The translations under genes were made by a program, and so were the position numbers. From Streptococcus respiraculi (GTDB lineage Bacteria; Bacillota; Bacilli; Lactobacillales; Streptococcaceae), in NCBI RefSeq assembly GCF_003595525.1, contig NZ_CP022680.1:62001-126000 (forward strand): a stretch of 64,000 nucleotides of DNA, read 5' to 3'. The first letter of the stretch is position 1. Each line of letters opens with the position of its first letter. The notes below the pieces were generated by a model. It had not been told where the DNA came from. It ran no database searches and saw only the letters and a program-made list of their open reading frames with translations. Of this stretch, positions 29,000-38,854 are shown piece after piece.

Positions 29000-29442
29000 A
29001 ACGCTATCTTTATTCCGCTAGTTTAGGCGTCACCATCGGCCTTAGCATCTCGCTCATCATGTCCGCCTGCTTTGGACACGGCATCTACCTTCCACTGAAC
29101 CCTTCATCAACTCTGGGACAATACTATCTGAGCCATTTTAGTCCTGTGGTTATCATGTTTATCTCGGTTCTTATATGGGCTATGATTGGCCTGTTATTTC
29201 AAATAGCGAATCAGATTTTTAAGCAAGATTGGAGTTTGCTTAAAATGACGGTGGTGCATTTTCTTCTAACCGCAATCGGCTTTACTTCGCTCGGCTTACT
29301 AGCAGGTTGGTTTCCGCTTCGTCTCCCTTGGCTTATCTTCTTTGAAACCATCTTTATTGCCATTTATGCCCTTATCTTTTTCATCAATTATCATGACATG
29401 AAAAAGCAGGTGACAGCCATTAACCAAGGTTTGGAGAAATAG
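28996..29442 (+). CDS. DUF3021 family membrane protein, partner of LytTR regulator
   Basis: A 148-aa protein with four hydrophobic segments (about 8-28, 48-72, 83-105, 110-132) and a short charged C-terminal tail. It overlaps the preceding LytTR gene by 4 bp. DUF3021 proteins accompany LytTR regulators and are thought to hold them in check at the membrane. The signal is unknown. Confidence 0.85.
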   Translation: MKRYLYSASLGVTIGLSISLIMSACFGHGIYLPLNPSSTLGQYYLSHFSPVVIMFISVLIWAMIGLLFQIANQIFKQDWSLLKMTVVHFLLTAIGFTSLGLLAGWFPLRLPWLIFFETIFIAIYALIFFINYHDMKKQVTAINQGLEK

Positions 29443-29475
29443 AGGCTTTTATATAACAAAGTCTAGTTTACCAAG

Positions 29476-29507
29476 GAGCAGAGTAGTTACCCTACCTGCT
29501 CTTTTTA
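29476..29507 (+). terminator. terminator before mutL
   Basis: GAGCAG (29476-29481) pairs with CTGCTC (29496-29501) with a partly paired middle, followed by TTTTTATTT. mutL then has a -10-like TATAAT at 29521-29526. Confidence 0.65.
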
Positions 29508-29553
29508 TTTCCCTTTATGGTATAATAAGGTCATTAGAAAGACAGGAATACTT

Positions 29554-31494
29554 ATGGCAACTATTATTGAACTACCAGAAGTCCTTGCCAATCAGATTGC
29601 GGCAGGTGAAGTGATTGAGCGTCCTGCTAGTGTAGTCAAAGAATTGGTGGAAAATTCGATTGATGCAGGTGCTAGCCAAATCAGCATCAGTATCGAAGAA
29701 TCAGGACTTAAAAAAATTGAAATTAGTGACAATGGAGAAGGAATTGCCCCTGATCAGGTATCTTTAGCCCTTCGCCGTCATGCAACCAGTAAAATCAAAA
29801 GTCAGTCAGACTTGTTCCGCATTCGGACCTTGGGATTTCGTGGAGAGGCCCTGCCGTCTATCGCATCCGTCAGTCGGATTCGGATTGAGACTGCAACAGA
29901 AACTGCACCTCATGGTCTGTTACTGGAGGCTGAAGCAGGGCAAGTGACGAGAGAAGACGTCATGAGCCGACCTATCGGCACACGCATCTCCGTGGAAGAA
30001 TTGTTCTATAATACTCCCGCAAGGCTCAAGTACATTAAAAGTCAGCAGGCGGAATTGTCCCATATTGTGGATGTGATGAATCGCTTGAGCTTGGCTCACC
30101 CTGAGATTGCCTTTAGCTTGGTCAATGAGGGACGAGAGTTAATCCAAACAGCAGGAACGGGCAGTTTGCGCCAAGCTATTTCAGGTGTATACGGTATTGC
30201 ATCAGCTAAAAAAATGGTTGGGATTGCAGCTGAGGACTTGGATTTTCTGGTGTCAGGTTATGTGTCCCTACCAGAGTTGACACGGGCCAATCGCAATTAC
30301 ATCAGCATCTTCATCAACGGGCGCTACATTAAGAATTTCTTGCTCAATCGTGCGATTTTAGACGGTTATGGTAGCAAGCTTATGGTCGGTCGTTTTCCGC
30401 TCGCTGTGATTGATATTCAGATTGATCCCTATTTGGCGGATGTTAATGTGCATCCGACCAAGCAAGAAGTGCGGATTTCAAAGGAAAAGGAACTGATGAG
30501 CCTTATTCGTGAGGCGATTGCAGCTGCGCTCAAGGAACAAGATTTGATTCCAGATGCTTTGGAAAATCTAGCCAAATCAAGCACCCGAACCAAAATCAAG
30601 ACCGAGCAAGTCACCCTCCCCTTAAAAGAGACCAATCTTTATTACGATACCGTTCGGCAGGATTTCTTTGTCAAACCGCAAACTGTTTCTGAAGAAATCA
30701 AGGAATTTCAGCCCACCAAAGAGGTTGACAATATAGTTGACAAGGAAGTTGACAAGTCTGTCAATATCAAGTTTGCCCAGCGAGAAGAATTAGCGACCGA
30801 TGACCTAGAGCACCCAAGTATTGGAAAAAAAGAGTTGGCAAAATTAGCCGATCGCTTAGAAAATGAAGAAATTTCAACTTTCCCAGAATTAGAATATTTC
30901 GGACAAATGCACGGCACCTACCTGTTTGCGCAAGGAAAATCAGGTCTTTATATCATTGACCAGCATGCAGCCCAAGAACGGGTCAAATATGAAGAATACC
31001 GCGAAAGCATTGGAAATGTTGAGCATTCCTCCCAGCAGCTATTGGTCCCTTATATCTTTGACTTTCCTGCAAATGATGCCTTGTTGCTCAAGCAAAAATT
31101 AGATGCCTTGTGTCAAGTCGGTGTCAACTTAGAGGAATACGGCGTCAACCAATTCATTCTACGCGAACATCCGATTTGGATGAAAGAAGACGAGATTGAG
31201 TCTGCTGTCTATGAGATGTGCGACATGCTCTTGTTAACAGATGAAGTTTCCATCAAGCGTTACCGAGCAGAACTGGCGATTATGATGTCTTGTAAACGGT
31301 CGATTAAAGCAAATCATTCGCTCGATGATTATTCGGCTCGCCACTTGTTGCGCCAATTAGCAACCTGTAAAAATCCCTATAATTGTCCGCACGGGCGACC
31401 CGTCTTGGTTCATTTTACAACGTCCGACATGGAAAAAATGTTCCGCCGTATTCAGGAAAATCATACCAGTCTTCGGGAATTGGGCAAGTATTGA
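29554..31494 (+). CDS. mutL: DNA mismatch repair protein MutL
   Basis: A 646-aa MutL. The N-terminal GHKL ATPase has [23 protein letters not shown] and [14 protein letters not shown] linker (about 340-450) and a C-terminal dimerisation domain follow. The C-terminal domain carries the endonuclease motif [12 protein letters not shown] (about 469-480) and the zinc-site motif CPHGRP (about 611), so this is a nicking-type MutL as in most non-methyl-directed systems. It acts after MutS mismatch binding. Confidence 0.97.
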   Translation: MATIIELPEVLANQIAAGEVIERPASVVKELVENSIDAGASQISISIEESGLKKIEISDNGEGIAPDQVSLALRRHATSKIKSQSDLFRIRTLGFRGEALPSIASVSRIRIETATETAPHGLLLEAEAGQVTREDVMSRPIGTRISVEELFYNTPARLKYIKSQQAELSHIVDVMNRLSLAHPEIAFSLVNEGRELIQTAGTGSLRQAISGVYGIASAKKMVGIAAEDLDFLVSGYVSLPELTRANRNYISIFINGRYIKNFLLNRAILDGYGSKLMVGRFPLAVIDIQIDPYLADVNVHPTKQEVRISKEKELMSLIREAIAAALKEQDLIPDALENLAKSSTRTKIKTEQVTLPLKETNLYYDTVRQDFFVKPQTVSEEIKEFQPTKEVDNIVDKEVDKSVNIKFAQREELATDDLEHPSIGKKELAKLADRLENEEISTFPELEYFGQMHGTYLFAQGKSGLYIIDQHAAQERVKYEEYRESIGNVEHSSQQLLVPYIFDFPANDALLLKQKLDALCQVGVNLEEYGVNQFILREHPIWMKEDEIESAVYEMCDMLLLTDEVSIKRYRAELAIMMSCKRSIKANHSLDDYSARHLLRQLATCKNPYNCPHGRPVLVHFTTSDMEKMFRRIQENHTSLRELGKY

Positions 31495-31512
31495 CCCATT
31501 AAGGAGAGCGTT

Positions 31513-32733
31513 ATGAAAGAGTTTTTTGCCCTGCCCAAACAGATTCAAATCCGTGAGGGGTTCAAATTTTTATCCGCTATGTTGGGAAATACCATTTTCC
31601 CTTTTATGGCGCTTTATTATTCCCATTATTTTGGGAATTTTTGGACAGGCATTTTGCTGATTATCACTCAGCTTGTCAGCTTTGTGTCAACCCTGTATGG
31701 TGGACACATGGCAGACTCTATGGGTAGAAAAAAGGTTGCTGACCTTGGGAATTTAGGTGTTTGCATAGGTTTTATGATCGTTCTTTTGGCAAATATCCCT
31801 CATCATACCTTGCCTATCTTCACTTATATTGGATTTCTTTTGGTGGGAGCTATGCACAATTTTTCGCAGCCTGCCTATGAAGCTATGTTGATTGATTTGA
31901 CAGATGAGAGCAATCGGAAGTTTGTCTACACGATTAGCTACTGGCTCATTAATATTGCCATTATGTTGGGCTCTGCCTTAGCTGGTCTCTTTTACGAAAG
32001 TCACTTTTTCGAGTTACTACTTGCCATGGCTCTGCTCTATGTTTTCATTTTTTTCTACATGTGGAAAAATTTTGAGGAAACAAGGCCAGCAGATGTTGAC
32101 TTTTCCCATGGTGTAGGAGTCTGGGATGTCTTCCACAACTATGGCGGAATCTTGAAAGATAGGGTCTTTCTCCTCTATGTGGCGGGCTGTGTTGGTTCAG
32201 CCTGCATTTGGTTGCAGATTGACACATGGTTACCAATCCATTATGCTCAAGATTTTCAAGTGACAAAGCTGTTTGGCGTTATGATTACAGGTCCTAAAAT
32301 GCTGAGTTTATCGGTTTTTATCAATACCTTTATGGTGGTCTTTCTCATGACTCGTGTTGGCAAATGGACCCAAAAAATGCCCGTGTTGCCCCAATATTCG
32401 CTTGGTTTTCTAATTTTTGCGACGGGGATTTTTCTTGCTATGCAGTTTCAGGCCTTGCTGGGTATTGCTTTTGCAGCAGTGCTTTACACGATAGGAGAGA
32501 TGGTGCAGGTTCCAGCCAGTCAACTTTTGCGGATTGAGATGATGGATGAGGACAAGCTTGGTTCCTATTCGGGATTCATGTCTTTGGCGCAACCATTGGG
32601 AAATATCCTAGCCGGTATAATGGTGTCCTTGACTGCCTTGACAGGTCCGATTGGCTTACATATCAGCTTCATAGTCATTGTCATAGTCAGTCTTAGTTTG
32701 ATTATAAAAGCAGCGAAATTACATAGAAAGTAA
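31513..32733 (+). CDS. lmrP: MFS multidrug efflux transporter, LmrP-like
   Basis: A 406-aa major facilitator superfamily protein with 12 hydrophobic segments. The loop 2-3 signature reads GGHMADSMGRKKV (about 63-75). Similar in length, N-terminus (MKEFF) and gene position (between mutL and ruvA) to the LmrP-type transporters of streptococci and lactococci. LmrP exports lipophilic cationic drugs in exchange for protons; the substrates here are not known. It starts 18 bp after mutL. Confidence 0.83.
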   Translation: MKEFFALPKQIQIREGFKFLSAMLGNTIFPFMALYYSHYFGNFWTGILLIITQLVSFVSTLYGGHMADSMGRKKVADLGNLGVCIGFMIVLLANIPHHTLPIFTYIGFLLVGAMHNFSQPAYEAMLIDLTDESNRKFVYTISYWLINIAIMLGSALAGLFYESHFFELLLAMALLYVFIFFYMWKNFEETRPADVDFSHGVGVWDVFHNYGGILKDRVFLLYVAGCVGSACIWLQIDTWLPIHYAQDFQVTKLFGVMITGPKMLSLSVFINTFMVVFLMTRVGKWTQKMPVLPQYSLGFLIFATGIFLAMQFQALLGIAFAAVLYTIGEMVQVPASQLLRIEMMDEDKLGSYSGFMSLAQPLGNILAGIMVSLTALTGPIGLHISFIVIVIVSLSLIIKAAKLHRK

Positions 32734-32739
32734 GGAAAC

Positions 32740-33330
32740 ATGTACGAATATTTAAAAGGAATTGTCACAAAGATTACAGCGAAATATATTGTCGTAGAGG
32801 TGAGTGGTATTGGCTATCTGCTAAATGTTGCGAATCCCTATGCTTACTCAGATAAGCTTCAAGACAGCATACAAGTCTACGTTCACCAAGTGGTGCGAGA
32901 AGATGCACATCTCTTGTACGGTTTTCGGACAGAGGCTGAAAAATCAGTCTTTCTGAGTTTAATCTCCGTTTCAGGGATTGGTCCGACAACGGCTCTTGCC
33001 ATTATCGCAGTCGATGATAATGACGGATTGGTGCGGGCGATTGAGCAGAAAAACATTACCTACTTGACTAAGTTTCCAAAGATTGGTAAAAAAACAGCCC
33101 AGCAAATGGTGCTCGATTTGGAAGGCAAGTTTGTGCTTTCTGAAGAAACTGAGCTTCCAAGCCTAGCTGTTGAGGAATCAGCCAATACCGCTCTTGATGA
33201 GGCTATGGAAGCAATGGAGGCCTTGGGTTACCGTCCAGCTGAATTGAAGAAAATCAAGAAATTCTTTGAAGGAACGACGGATACGGCTGAAAATTACATC
33301 AAGTCAGCCCTCAAAATGCTAATGAAATAG
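32740..33330 (+). CDS. ruvA: Holliday junction branch-migration protein RuvA
   Basis: A 196-aa protein: N-terminal OB fold (1-63), two helix-hairpin-helix motifs ([13 protein letters not shown], about 71-83, and [16 protein letters not shown], about 106-121) and a C-terminal three-helix domain that binds RuvB. A RuvA tetramer holds the four-way junction for the RuvB motor. It begins 6 bp after the lmrP-like gene and is in the same run as tag. Confidence 0.96.
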   Translation: MYEYLKGIVTKITAKYIVVEVSGIGYLLNVANPYAYSDKLQDSIQVYVHQVVREDAHLLYGFRTEAEKSVFLSLISVSGIGPTTALAIIAVDDNDGLVRAIEQKNITYLTKFPKIGKKTAQQMVLDLEGKFVLSEETELPSLAVEESANTALDEAMEAMEALGYRPAELKKIKKFFEGTTDTAENYIKSALKMLMK

Positions 33331-33341
33331 GAGTAACGTCC

Positions 33342-33908
33342 ATGAAACGATGCGGTTGGGTTAAGGAAAGTAATCCCTTGTATGTCGCCTATCACGATGA
33401 GGAGTGGGGGAGACCTGTCAAAGACGAGCAAGTTCTTTTTGAACTCTTGTGTCTCGAAAGCTACCAAGCGGGGCTATCATGGGAAACCATTCTCAATAAA
33501 CGCTCAGCTTTTCAAAAAGCTTTTCATGGGTATGATGTGCAAGTCGTTGCGCAGATGTCAGACAGCGAATTGGAAAGTCTACTGCACAATCCAGCCATTA
33601 TCCGCCATAGAGCCAAGATTTTTGCGACACGACAAAATGCACGAGCCTTTCTCAAGGTTCAGGAGGAGTATGGTACCTTTGCAGACTATCTCTGGTCTTG
33701 GGTTAACTTTACACCAATTGACAATCGTGTAAAGTGCTATCGTGAAGTGCCTAGCAAGACAGTTTTGTCAGAACAACTATCAAAAGATTTGAAAAAACGA
33801 GGTTTTACCTTTGTTGGTCCAGTCTGTGTCTATTCCTATCTTCAGGCAGCAGGTCTTGTCAATGATCATGAACTGGATTGCTTTTGTAAAGGAAATTCTC
33901 ATGAATGA
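33342..33908 (+). CDS. tag: DNA-3-methyladenine glycosylase I
   Basis: A 188-aa helix-hairpin-helix glycosylase that removes 3-methyladenine. Family signature CGWV and YVAYHDEEWGRPV near the N-terminus, ESYQAGLSWETIL, and the C-terminal zinc ligands in NDHELDCFC. The stop overlaps the ATG of the GNAT gene that follows. Confidence 0.95.
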   Translation: MKRCGWVKESNPLYVAYHDEEWGRPVKDEQVLFELLCLESYQAGLSWETILNKRSAFQKAFHGYDVQVVAQMSDSELESLLHNPAIIRHRAKIFATRQNARAFLKVQEEYGTFADYLWSWVNFTPIDNRVKCYREVPSKTVLSEQLSKDLKKRGFTFVGPVCVYSYLQAAGLVNDHELDCFCKGNSHE

Positions 33909-34488
33909 AATAACTGTAAAACCCTTGGTAGCTTTTGCCCAGAACACCCACATTGAAACCGAGCGCTTGAAACTTCGTCCAATGGTAGTGACAGACTTGG
34001 AGGATTATCATGCTTTTACATCTGATGATGAACTTTTGAAGTATAATTACCATGCTCATAAGGATAAGCGGGAAAGTTTGGAAGGCCTCGTCATGTACAA
34101 TATGGCAAGTCCCCTTGGTCGTTATGCAATAGAGTTAAACGAAAATCAACGGATGATTGGAAATATTGTCCTATATTTGAATGAGGGGCAAGATGTAGCA
34201 AGCATTGGCTATACCTTGCATGCAAATTATCACCATCAAGGTTATGCTATCGAAGCTGCCCTAGCTTTGAAGGAATTATTCTGGCAAATTGCCGATTTGA
34301 AAACCTTAACGGCATCTTGCGATTCTCGAAATAGTGCTAGTGAAAAGGTAATGAAAAAATTAGGCATGCAACTGGCTAGACGCCGTGAGGGAGCAAAGAA
34401 TTTACGCGGAGAAATCGTGACCATGTTGGACTACGAGATTCGAAAGCCTGTAAATAAAGTGGAGATGTATTCCGATGGGGTCAGATAA
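33901..34488 (+). CDS. GNAT acetyltransferase, RimJ/RimL-like
   Basis: A 195-aa N-acetyltransferase-fold protein. The opening TERLKLRPM and the acetyl-CoA region SIGYTLHANYHHQGYAIEAALALKEL (about 101-126) are typical of the RimJ/RimL branch. SCDSRNSASEKVMKKLGM is the usual end segment. The ATG at 33901 follows AAAGGAA and overlaps tag by 8 bp; an upstream in-frame start at 33811 would lie deep inside tag. Substrate unknown. Confidence 0.86.
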   Translation: MNEITVKPLVAFAQNTHIETERLKLRPMVVTDLEDYHAFTSDDELLKYNYHAHKDKRESLEGLVMYNMASPLGRYAIELNENQRMIGNIVLYLNEGQDVASIGYTLHANYHHQGYAIEAALALKELFWQIADLKTLTASCDSRNSASEKVMKKLGMQLARRREGAKNLRGEIVTMLDYEIRKPVNKVEMYSDGVR

Positions 34489-34505
34489 TCCCGTTGTAAA
34501 AGCAT

Positions 34506-34524
34506 TTTGACCTATCTTGTCAAA
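34506..34524. promoter_or_regulatory. inverted repeat upstream of XRE regulator
   Basis: TTTGAC (34506-34511) and GTCAAA (34519-34524) separated by 7 bp, 51 bp before the XRE start. It may be an operator for the regulator itself. Confidence 0.35.
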
Positions 34525-34574
34525 GGATTTGGCCTAGACAACTTTCATGTGCTACTGTAAACTGAGGAGGAAAT

Positions 34575-34970
34575 ATGACAATAGGACAAGTGATAAAAGA
34601 CAATCGTCTAAAAGCAGGTCATTCACAGGAGTATCTCGCTACAAAACTAGGTGTCAGCCGCCAAACCATTTCCAATTGGGAAAATGAGCGAACCATTCCA
34701 GCGGCGGACTACCTAAAAGACTTGAGCCGGCTATACAGCATTTCCTTTGATGTACTGATAGGCTTAGAAGTGCCAAACGCTTCAAGAAAGCCGCTGTTCC
34801 TCAAATATGCTCTGCTCAGCCTCATTCTCGCACTACTTCTAATATCAAGTCGGGGGAGTTTAATCTTCTATGCTGATTTGACTGTAGGTGCTATTTTACT
34901 CCTTTTCCTATTGGATATTTCAACATTTATCAGGAAAAAGGTGGTATTATGGAAAGGAAAAAAAGCCTAG
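34575..34970 (+). CDS. XRE-family regulator with membrane segments
   Basis: A 131-aa protein: N-terminal helix-turn-helix (about 5-57, QEYLATKLGVSRQTISNWENERTIP) followed by two hydrophobic segments (about 76-94 and 98-116) and a short basic tail. It is therefore a membrane-tethered DNA-binding protein. It overlaps the CPBP protease gene by 22 bp and probably works with it. Role unknown. Confidence 0.83.
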   Translation: MTIGQVIKDNRLKAGHSQEYLATKLGVSRQTISNWENERTIPAADYLKDLSRLYSISFDVLIGLEVPNASRKPLFLKYALLSLILALLLISSRGSLIFYADLTVGAILLLFLLDISTFIRKKVVLWKGKKA

Positions 34971-35620
34971 TTTTAGCATTTGTAGTCTTATATACTGTGA
35001 TGTTTTGGACACGGTGGACCCATTGGCTTGTTTCTGAAACATTCAAAGGTCCGATTGTCTTTACGGCTTATACTGTTTTATGCTTCATAGGTATTTGTGC
35101 TTATTGGGATAGTTTTGTTGAAAAGGCAAGGTGGTTGAAAAAGCATCCTTTGAAGGCCCTTGGAATCGTATTGTTGAGCTTACTCTTCTTTTTTGTAGCT
35201 ACTCTTCTCTTTTCAATGATTGAAGATGTGCTGAGACAGTTCGTTCATGTAAGAGCAGAATTGAGCAATGATACGGGAATATATGCTGCGGTCAAGCAGT
35301 ATCCGGCATTTCTGATTCTCGGTGTAATGGGCGTCTTAGGTCCAATTGTCGAAGAATTGATTTACCGTCAGTTTTTGCTTGATTTTCTGCCAGGTTATAT
35401 GTCCAAAAGTCTAGCTGTTCTTATCTCTTCGGTCTTATTTGCAGTTTTACATGTCCATCATCTACAGCTGGCAGAATTTATTAGTGTTATCGGCCATTTT
35501 GGTTATGGATTAGTCTTTGCCCTTATTTATTTAAAAACCAATAAAAACATTTATTTTCCAATCTCGCTTCACGTTCTCAATAATCTTATGGGCTTATTAG
35601 CGATAGTGCAAAACATTTAA
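34949..35620 (+). CDS. CPBP-family intramembrane metalloprotease
   Basis: A 223-aa polytopic protein of the CAAX/CPBP (Abi) family. Catalytic motifs: EEExxR-type VEELIYRQ (about 134-141), FAVLHVHH (about 166-173) and a final HVLNN (about 209-213). In streptococci such proteins can give self-immunity to bacteriocins or process membrane peptides. Overlap with the XRE gene suggests joint regulation. No bacteriocin gene is nearby. Confidence 0.87.
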   Translation: MERKKSLVLAFVVLYTVMFWTRWTHWLVSETFKGPIVFTAYTVLCFIGICAYWDSFVEKARWLKKHPLKALGIVLLSLLFFFVATLLFSMIEDVLRQFVHVRAELSNDTGIYAAVKQYPAFLILGVMGVLGPIVEELIYRQFLLDFLPGYMSKSLAVLISSVLFAVLHVHHLQLAEFISVIGHFGYGLVFALIYLKTNKNIYFPISLHVLNNLMGLLAIVQNI

Positions 35621-35623
35621 AAG

Positions 35624-35647
35624 AAAAGAACCGCTTGGTTCTTTTTT
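35624..35647 (+). terminator. terminator after CPBP protease gene
   Basis: AAAAGAACC (35624-35632), GCTT loop, GGTTCTTTT (35637-35645), continuing into TT. Confidence 0.88.
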
Positions 35648-35705
35648 GTGTTATGATGGTATCATTAAGAAAATCTTTAACGAATAATAAGATAAGGAGG
35701 TTTAT

Positions 35706-36908
35706 ATGAAGGCAGAATTGATTGCAGTTGGGACTGAGATTCTGACAGGTCAGATTGTGAACACCAATGCTCAATTTTTATCAGAAAAACTTGCAACCTT
35801 GGGCATCGATGTCTTTTTTCATACAGCAGTTGGTGACAATGAAGCGCGTCTCTTATCTGTATTAGATATTGCACGTAAGCGCAGTGATTTAGTTCTTCTC
35901 TGTGGTGGGTTGGGGCCGACCGAAGATGATCTGACCAAGCAAACTCTAGCCAAGTTTTTAGGTAAGGAACTGGTCTTTGACCAAGCAGCCTTGGAGAAAT
36001 TAGACCGCTTTTTTGCAAGTAGAAAAGGGCGTGTTCGTACGCCAAATAATGAGCGTCAAGCCCAGCTTATCTCAGGTAGCATACCGCTTCACAATCCAGC
36101 AGGTCTAGCAGTTGGTGGCTTGATTGAGCATTCTGGCGTGACCTATATCGTGCTACCTGGTCCACCGAGTGAATTAAAGGCCATGTTTACAGAAAGTTTA
36201 CATCCCTTGTTGCTTCATTCAGGTGAGAGATTATACTCTCGCGTTCTTCGATTCTTTGGCATTGGTGAAAGTCAACTGGTGACGGATTTGGCTGATTTGA
36301 TTGATGCTCAGACTGATCCAACCTTGGCTCCTTATGCTAAGACAGGAGAAGTTACCTTACGTCTGTCTACGAAGGCAGAAGATGAGGCAAAAGCTAATCA
36401 AAAACTAGACCAATTGGAAAAAGAGATTTTATCGAGAAAACAACTTGCTAACTACCTGTATGGCTATGGTGAAGACAATAGTCTGGCCAAGATTGTGACT
36501 CGGGAATTAGAAGGGCAAGGGATTCGCTTTGCTATTGTGGAAAATAATACAGCTGGAATGCTGCAAGTTGACTTGACACTTTCTTTACAAAATCGTCAAC
36601 TTTTTAAAGGCGGTCGAGTAATGACAGACGAGGGGGTAAGTGCTGAAACAGCAGAACAATTTGCAAGGTCGATCTGTAAAGAGTTAGATGCTGATGTCGG
36701 TCTTGTTCTTTTAGGAGGCATAAAACCCGAATCTCAAGTTGATAATGTCATGGCAAGCTACTTTATCGCTCTTTCTTTCAATGATCAAGTGACGGTGACA
36801 GAAGTTGATTTAGGAGGTTATACAGAGTTACACATCCGTCAGATTGCCTGTTTACATGCTCTGAATGCTATGCGTAATATTTTGTTAAACCATAAAATTT
36901 TGCTATAA
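35706..36908 (+). CDS. cinA: CinA family protein with divergent C-terminal domain
   Basis: A 400-aa protein upstream of recA. The N-terminal MoaB/MogA-like domain (1-165) is well kept (AVGTEILTGQIVNTNAQFLSEKL; LCGGLGPTEDDLTKQ; LPGPPSELKAMF). The C-terminal CinA amidase-like domain (about 250-395) is shorter than usual. Where pneumococcal CinA reads ESLTAG, this reads ENNTAG, and the later TGVAGP-type loop is missing (VLLGGIKPES instead). The C-domain may have lost activity. In competent streptococci cinA and recA are cotranscribed in late competence; CinA recruits RecA to the membrane in pneumococcus. Confidence 0.88.
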   Translation: MKAELIAVGTEILTGQIVNTNAQFLSEKLATLGIDVFFHTAVGDNEARLLSVLDIARKRSDLVLLCGGLGPTEDDLTKQTLAKFLGKELVFDQAALEKLDRFFASRKGRVRTPNNERQAQLISGSIPLHNPAGLAVGGLIEHSGVTYIVLPGPPSELKAMFTESLHPLLLHSGERLYSRVLRFFGIGESQLVTDLADLIDAQTDPTLAPYAKTGEVTLRLSTKAEDEAKANQKLDQLEKEILSRKQLANYLYGYGEDNSLAKIVTRELEGQGIRFAIVENNTAGMLQVDLTLSLQNRQLFKGGRVMTDEGVSAETAEQFARSICKELDADVGLVLLGGIKPESQVDNVMASYFIALSFNDQVTVTEVDLGGYTELHIRQIACLHALNAMRNILLNHKILL

Positions 36909-36909
36909 T
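36881..36909 (+). promoter_or_regulatory. promoter of recA
   Basis: TATAAT (36904-36909) at the end of cinA with a weak TTTGTT (36881-36886) 17 bp upstream. It would give recA its own transcript besides read-through from cinA. Confidence 0.5.
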
Positions 36910-36942
36910 GAGCTAAGAAATTAGAAGTAGAGGAGAAAGAAA

Positions 36943-38088
36943 TTGGCGAAAAAACCAAGTAAAAAATTAGAAGATATTACCAAAAAATTTGGTGAGGAAC
37001 GCAAAAAGGCCTTAGATGACGCTCTAAAAACGATTGAAAAAGATTTTGGTAAAGGGGCGATTATGCGCCTTGGAGAGCGTGCTGAACAAAAGGTTCAAGT
37101 TATGAGTTCAGGAAGCTTGTCGATTGATATTGCCTTAGGTGCTGGTGGTTATCCGAAAGGACGGATTATCGAAATCTACGGACCTGAAAGTTCAGGTAAG
37201 ACGACAGTGGCTCTTCATGCGGTTGCCCAAGCACAAAAAGAAGGTGGTATTGCAGCCTTTATCGATGCTGAGCATGCACTTGACCCGGCCTATGCCCAAG
37301 CGCTTGGTGTGAATATTGATGAGTTGCTCTTGTCTCAACCAGACTCTGGTGAGCAGGGACTCGAAATTGCTGGTAAGTTGATTGATTCAGGTGCAGTTGA
37401 CCTTGTAGTTGTTGACTCGGTTGCAGCCCTTGTGCCTCGTGCGGAGATTGATGGTGAGATTGGGGATAGCCACGTTGGTTTGCAGGCACGTATGATGAGC
37501 CAGGCTATGCGTAAGCTGTCTGCTTCCATTAACAAGACCAAAACGATTGCGATTTTCATCAACCAATTGCGTGAAAAAGTTGGTGTGATGTTTGGAAATC
37601 CTGAGACAACGCCTGGTGGGCGTGCGCTTAAATTCTACGCTTCTGTCCGTATGGATGTTCGTGGAAATACTCAGATTAAGGGGAGTGGTGACCAAAAAGA
37701 TACCAATGTCGGAAAAGAAACCAAGGTGAAAATTGTTAAAAATAAGGTCGCTCCTCCTTTCAAGGAAGCCGTTGTTGAAATCATGTACGGCCACGGTATT
37801 TCACAAACGGGTGAATTGATTGAAATCGGTAGCAATCTTGGTATCATCAAAAAAGCTGGTGCTTGGTATTCTTACAACGATGAGAAAATCGGTCAAGGTT
37901 CAGAAAACGCTAAGAAATACTTGGAAGAGAATCCAGAAGTATTTGCTGAAATCGATCGCAAAATCCGTGTTCACTATGGCTTGATTGAAGATACAGAGCC
38001 TGCAGCAGTTGCTGAAAAGACAGAAGTTCCAGCAGACATTCAAGATGTTGTTCTTGATTTGGACGGCGGGATTGAATTAGAAGATTAG
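36943..38088 (+). CDS. recA: recombinase RecA
   Basis: A 381-aa RecA. ATP-binding Walker A is GPESSGKTT (about 81-89), with [20 protein letters not shown] (loop L2, about 207-226). The acidic C-terminal tail ([10 protein letters not shown]) is typical. It forms filaments on single-stranded DNA for recombination and SOS signalling. The start codon is TTG, behind GAGGAGAAAGAA; no in-frame ATG is placed better. Confidence 0.97.
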   Translation: MAKKPSKKLEDITKKFGEERKKALDDALKTIEKDFGKGAIMRLGERAEQKVQVMSSGSLSIDIALGAGGYPKGRIIEIYGPESSGKTTVALHAVAQAQKEGGIAAFIDAEHALDPAYAQALGVNIDELLLSQPDSGEQGLEIAGKLIDSGAVDLVVVDSVAALVPRAEIDGEIGDSHVGLQARMMSQAMRKLSASINKTKTIAIFINQLREKVGVMFGNPETTPGGRALKFYASVRMDVRGNTQIKGSGDQKDTNVGKETKVKIVKNKVAPPFKEAVVEIMYGHGISQTGELIEIGSNLGIIKKAGAWYSYNDEKIGQGSENAKKYLEENPEVFAEIDRKIRVHYGLIEDTEPAAVAEKTEVPADIQDVVLDLDGGIELED

Positions 38089-38098
38089 AAATCAAAGG

Positions 38099-38127
38099 AG
38101 GTGGAGATTTGTTCTCGCCTTTTTTTG
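38099..38127 (+). terminator. terminator after recA
   Basis: AGGTG with CGCCT and AGA with TCT form a stem with one bulge, followed by TTTTTTT (38121-38127). Confidence 0.65.
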
Positions 38128-38277
38128 TATAAAAACACCCCCCCATTTTACGAATATTTTTGTTAGAGTTTACAAAATAATGAGGTAAAAAGTGAAAAAT
38201 AGGTCTTTAGACTGAAGCCTTTCTATGGTATAATGGAGTATAATGTGTTTAAGAAAATGTAGCAAAGGAGAGACTAC

Positions 38278-38676
38278 ATGATTAAAATTTATACAGTTTC
38301 CAGCTGTACAAGTTGTAAAAAAGCGAAAAACTGGCTCAATGCTCACCAGTTATCATACAACGAGCATAATTTAGGAAAAGAAGCTATCAGCAAAGAAGAG
38401 ATTTTAAATATTCTAACGAAGACTGAAAATGGGATTGCGAGTATTGTATCCTCTAAAAATCGCTATGCTAAAAATCTCGACTGTGATATTGAAGATTTGA
38501 GTGTCAACGAAGTGATTGAGTTGATCACGGAAAATCCACGAATTTTAAAAAGCCCCATCCTAATTGATGAGAAACGCCTTCAGGTAGGCTATAAAGAAGA
38601 CGACATCCGTGCTTTTCTACCCCGTTCTGTACGCAATGTAGAGAATGCACAAGCTCGTTTGCGTGCAGCTCTATAA
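38278..38676 (+). CDS. spx: Spx-family transcriptional regulator
   Basis: A 132-aa ArsC-fold protein with the redox switch CTSC (Cys10 and Cys13). Spx binds the alpha C-terminal domain of RNA polymerase and redirects transcription under thiol stress. Its place after recA is the usual one for a streptococcal Spx paralogue. Two -10-like TATAAT boxes lie at 38228 and 38239. A GGAGAGACTAC site precedes the ATG. Confidence 0.93.
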   Translation: MIKIYTVSSCTSCKKAKNWLNAHQLSYNEHNLGKEAISKEEILNILTKTENGIASIVSSKNRYAKNLDCDIEDLSVNEVIELITENPRILKSPILIDEKRLQVGYKEDDIRAFLPRSVRNVENAQARLRAAL

Positions 38677-38692
38677 GGTGCGCACTAGAGAG

Positions 38693-38723
38693 AAAAGTTT
38701 GATTTTTTGGTCAAACTTTTTTT
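38693..38723 (+). terminator. terminator after spx
   Basis: AAAAGTTTGA (38693-38702) pairs with TCAAACTTTT (38711-38720) across an 8-nt loop, followed by TTT. Confidence 0.85.
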
Positions 38724-38854
38724 GTCGCAGATAATAGAATTTGCTACGGCTAACATTTAGCCTGTAAAAGCCAGTAATATAAGGTCGAATCATTGATAGT
38801 ATAGACTAAATATGGTATACTAAAGGTAGTAGAATAAGGAAAGAAGGTGTAAGT

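Noticed and set aside
33811..33900. Longer GNAT starting at 33811
   Set aside because: It lies inside tag in another frame, and the extra residues do not match the fold.
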